Positions 62,056 to 64,000 of a DNA stretch of 64,000 bases are shown here, piece after piece. The stretch is from Candidatus Eremiobacterota bacterium (GTDB lineage Bacteria; Vulcanimicrobiota; Vulcanimicrobiia; Vulcanimicrobiales; Vulcanimicrobiaceae). Location of the stretch: contig JAFAKB010000011.1 of the NCBI GenBank assembly GCA_019235885.1, positions 49,503 to 113,502 on the forward strand, given 5' to 3'. The notes under the pieces were generated by a model. It searched no databases. It was not told the origin of the DNA and saw only the letters and a list, made by a program, of their open reading frames with translations. Made by a program: the position numbers and the translations under genes. The number at the start of each line of letters is the position of its first letter. Position 1 is the first letter of the stretch.

Positions 62056-62619
62056 ATGGGCGAGCTTCTGACGCAGATACAGATCGATCACGTCAAGGAG
62101 TTGATTAAAAAGCTCGAACCCGAAGAGCGTATCCGCCTGCGAGCATGGATCGGTGCGCGATACGACGGTTGTGGGTTTGAGCGAAGCGACGAGGTGGCTG
62201 ACTCTCCGCTCAGCCTATACTTCGTACGAGACTTCGAACACGAAGATATGCGCGAAGTGAAGCCGGCTGGTTTTCGAGCGGGCCAGAAGCGGACGTGGAA
62301 CGTCCCAGGAATCTATGCGATTGCAACGGATGTCGATTGGCTCTATGTAGGACGTGCGACAAAGCTTGCGATCCGCCGCACGAATCACGCGTCGACACTG
62401 CGCAACAATACGCATCAAAATCGTTTGCTCCAGCGCCATTGGAACGTCACTTCGGACCCAATGTGGTTCGTGGTGTTGGAGCGCTGGCCTAATACGATTT
62501 CTCGATTCCGTCGCGGCTCAGGGGAACATCCGCGCGAACTTCTGTGGAAATCCCGGCTGCGTCCCCTCTACGACCGCGAAGGTCGTAAAGCCGACATCTC
62601 GTTCTTGATTACCCCGTGA
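62056..62619 (+). CDS. GIY-YIG-like nuclease-domain protein
   Basis: 187 residues from ATG 62056. A helical N-terminus (LLTQIQIDHVKELIKKLEPE) is followed by a GIY-YIG-like core with VPGIYAIATDVDWLYVGRAT, then HASTLRNNTHQNRLLQRHWN and LERWP, ending with an E-x-x-L-type helix near HPRELLWKSRLRPLYDREG. The Arg and Glu expected for catalysis have plausible candidates. GIY-YIG enzymes cut DNA in repair, mobile introns or defence. Lower GC than the flanks. Confidence 0.58.
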   Translation: MGELLTQIQIDHVKELIKKLEPEERIRLRAWIGARYDGCGFERSDEVADSPLSLYFVRDFEHEDMREVKPAGFRAGQKRTWNVPGIYAIATDVDWLYVGRATKLAIRRTNHASTLRNNTHQNRLLQRHWNVTSDPMWFVVLERWPNTISRFRRGSGEHPRELLWKSRLRPLYDREGRKADISFLITP

Positions 62620-64000
62620 AAGGTTCTCCGAGCTGGACGTGGGCGGGCGGGCCGCCCACCTTCCCGCGCTCGACGTCGAAGTCGTGGGGCTGGCCGTCGT
62701 AGGCGCGGAGCTGGGTCTGGTAGGTGCCGTACTCCCACCAGAATTTTCCGTCGAGCTTGTCGATCACGTCGCCGGTGCGCAGGCCCGCGGCGTAGGCCGG
62801 GCCGCCGGGCCGGACCAGCGCGCGCATGTAGCCGTCGAAGGGCTTGAAGAGGACGTAGAAGTACGTCGGGCGCGGGTCGGCCGGGTCGAACGCCAGACCG
62901 CGCTCGAAGACCTCCGATGCGAGCGCGGGATGCTCGCGCGACCAGACCCGCATGCGGAACAGCGTGTCGAGCGCCGCTTCGCGCAGCACGCCTTGCGCGT
63001 GCCACTCGTCGACGTCCCAGCCGGCGCAGTCCATCAGGTGCAAGCCGACGTCGCGCCCGTCGCTGCCGAGCGGGGTCACGACGAGGCGCAGCGCGGCGGC
63101 GTACGGCTTCGTGCGGCAGTCGCTCGCCGAGGGATCTCCGCGCGCGTCGACGACCCGGTAGCCGGGCCAGCCGCGCGCGATCGACGCGGCGACTTCGTGC
63201 GCGGCGATCTTTGCCTCGGCGGTTCCGTCGTCGAGCACCGCGACCGCGTGCGCCGACGAGGCCGGCGCGAACATGCCGTCGGTGAGCGTCGCGGCGGCGG
63301 CAGCGCGCGCCGCAAAGGGCGGCGTTCCGAACAGCGCGCCGCCGGCGACGACGGCCATCACCGCGGCGATGGTCGCGACGGCGACTTGCCACGGCAGCGT
63401 CAGCCGCGTGATCCGCTCGACGCCGATCCCGGTGAAGTTCGCGACCCACACGTTCTGCGTGTTGGTCGGGTCGCAGACGTTCTGCACTTGGACCACCGCC
63501 ATCATCGCAGCCAGCAGAGCGACCGGCGGCAAGACGTGCAACGTCGCCAAGATCGCGTAGACGCCGACGCCGACGCCGTAGGGGTTGAGCGGACCGCGGT
63601 AGAGCGCGAGCGGCGAGAGCAGCCCGAACAGTACGACGTAGCCGGCGGGTCCGCGCGGCGCAACGGCGGCGATCAGCGGCGTCACCGCGCCCTGGACTTC
63701 CTTCGTCTGCGCCGCGACGAGCAGCATCCCGATGCCCATCATCAGGATCGTCGCGGGCGCAACGTCCTCGATCCCCCGGATGAACGCGGCGACGAGCGTC
63801 TGTACGGCGTCGCGCGGCCGCGTGACGAGCACGCCGTACAGCGCCGCGATCGCGAACGCGACGATCGCGTCCAGGCCCGCGGCCTTCAACAAGATCAGCG
63901 GCAAGATCGGCGTGATCAACGAGAACGCACCGGCCCGCTTGCGCGGCGGAGCGCCCGGCTCAACCTTTGCCGCATAGTCGCGCATCGCGCGGCCACGCAC
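62609..64000 (-). CDS. Transporter fused to PDZ domain, N-terminal part cut by window edge
   Basis: 463 in-window residues; the GTG at 64000 is at the edge and the transport domain appears to lack its first half, so the gene likely continues past 64000. Six to seven helices (ITPILPLILLKAAGLDAIVA, LLSPLALYRGPLNPYG, AMMAVVQVQNVCDPTNTQN) resemble the second half of an ion-transporter (GntP/CitM-like) family. A soluble domain then ends with a PDZ fold, VRPGGPAYAAGLRTGDVIDK. Substrate unknown; the PDZ fusion is unusual. Confidence 0.62.
   Translation of the reverse strand: MRGRAMRDYAAKVEPGAPPRKRAGAFSLITPILPLILLKAAGLDAIVAFAIAALYGVLVTRPRDAVQTLVAAFIRGIEDVAPATILMMGIGMLLVAAQTKEVQGAVTPLIAAVAPRGPAGYVVLFGLLSPLALYRGPLNPYGVGVGVYAILATLHVLPPVALLAAMMAVVQVQNVCDPTNTQNVWVANFTGIGVERITRLTLPWQVAVATIAAVMAVVAGGALFGTPPFAARAAAAATLTDGMFAPASSAHAVAVLDDGTAEAKIAAHEVAASIARGWPGYRVVDARGDPSASDCRTKPYAAALRLVVTPLGSDGRDVGLHLMDCAGWDVDEWHAQGVLREAALDTLFRMRVWSREHPALASEVFERGLAFDPADPRPTYFYVLFKPFDGYMRALVRPGGPAYAAGLRTGDVIDKLDGKFWWEYGTYQTQLRAYDGQPHDFDVERGKVGGPPAHVQLGEPFTG

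Noticed and set aside
61891..62091. Minus-strand 66-residue ORF overlapping the GIY-YIG start
   Set aside because: No Shine-Dalgarno and antisense to the better-supported gene.

Overview
This is 64 kb of very GC-rich, densely packed bacterial chromosome. Many gene pairs share 1-4 bases (GTGA or ATGA junctions) and GTG starts are common. A TonB-dependent receptor, Tat-type leaders and periplasmic copper chaperones point to a diderm bacterium. The lineage cannot be proved from this window; Candidatus Eremiobacterota (WPS-2) or a similar high-GC diderm would fit, and that is inference. No rRNA, tRNA, CRISPR array, transposase or phage gene was recognised.

Layout. (1) 1-5392: a peptide-modification (RiPP) locus. 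A candidate 61-residue precursor is followed on the minus strand by an MNIO/DUF692 enzyme, its PqqD-like partner, a cobalamin-binding radical SAM enzyme and a SAM methyltransferase. A cut-off radical SAM/SPASM maturase converges on it. (2) 5469-8094: SCO-type copper chaperone, HiPIP, MIP18-type Fe-S factor, a flavin-fold protein and one orphan small gene. (3) 8150-12553: a translationally coupled MoxR/DUF58 operon. (4) 12612-14036: zinc-ribbon, small and helical-repeat proteins. (5) 14093-32381: a nitrate-respiration island with an FNT channel, NarI, NarJ, NarH, NarG, a diheme cytochrome c, MoeA, MobB and a divergent GAF/BTAD regulator. Two NarK-like transporters lie further on with ThiO, a peroxiredoxin and an FGE-like protein. 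(6) 32508-37136: about ten tiny genes on alternating strands, with an M15-like peptidase and a truncated hemoglobin. (7) 37179-43807: an A2-type heme-copper oxidase operon, a second SCO protein and heme A synthase. (8) 43914-52576: an aspartyl-protease/PDZ protein, TonB receptor, amino-sugar genes, a small zinc peptidase, FAD oxidoreductase and Tat-exported SDR. (9) 52648-60434: hydantoinase, two Uma2 proteins, methyltransferase, M20 peptidase and a GntR/ABC-2 operon with a clear promoter and operator. (10) 60749-62619: an AT-richer accessory patch with an unknown membrane protein and a GIY-YIG-like protein. (11) 62609-64000: the C-terminal part of a transporter fused to a PDZ domain.

How it works together. 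The nar, narK, moe/mob, cox, sco and ctaA genes describe a facultative respirer using O2 or nitrate. Truncated hemoglobin and HiPIP fit redox or NO handling. The most novel part is the RiPP locus. Its enzyme set (MNIO, partner, B12-radical SAM, methyltransferase) and a candidate precursor ending in Asp recall the aminopyruvatide pathway. No P450 is seen, and a cyclophane-type radical SAM/SPASM enzyme sits beside it instead.
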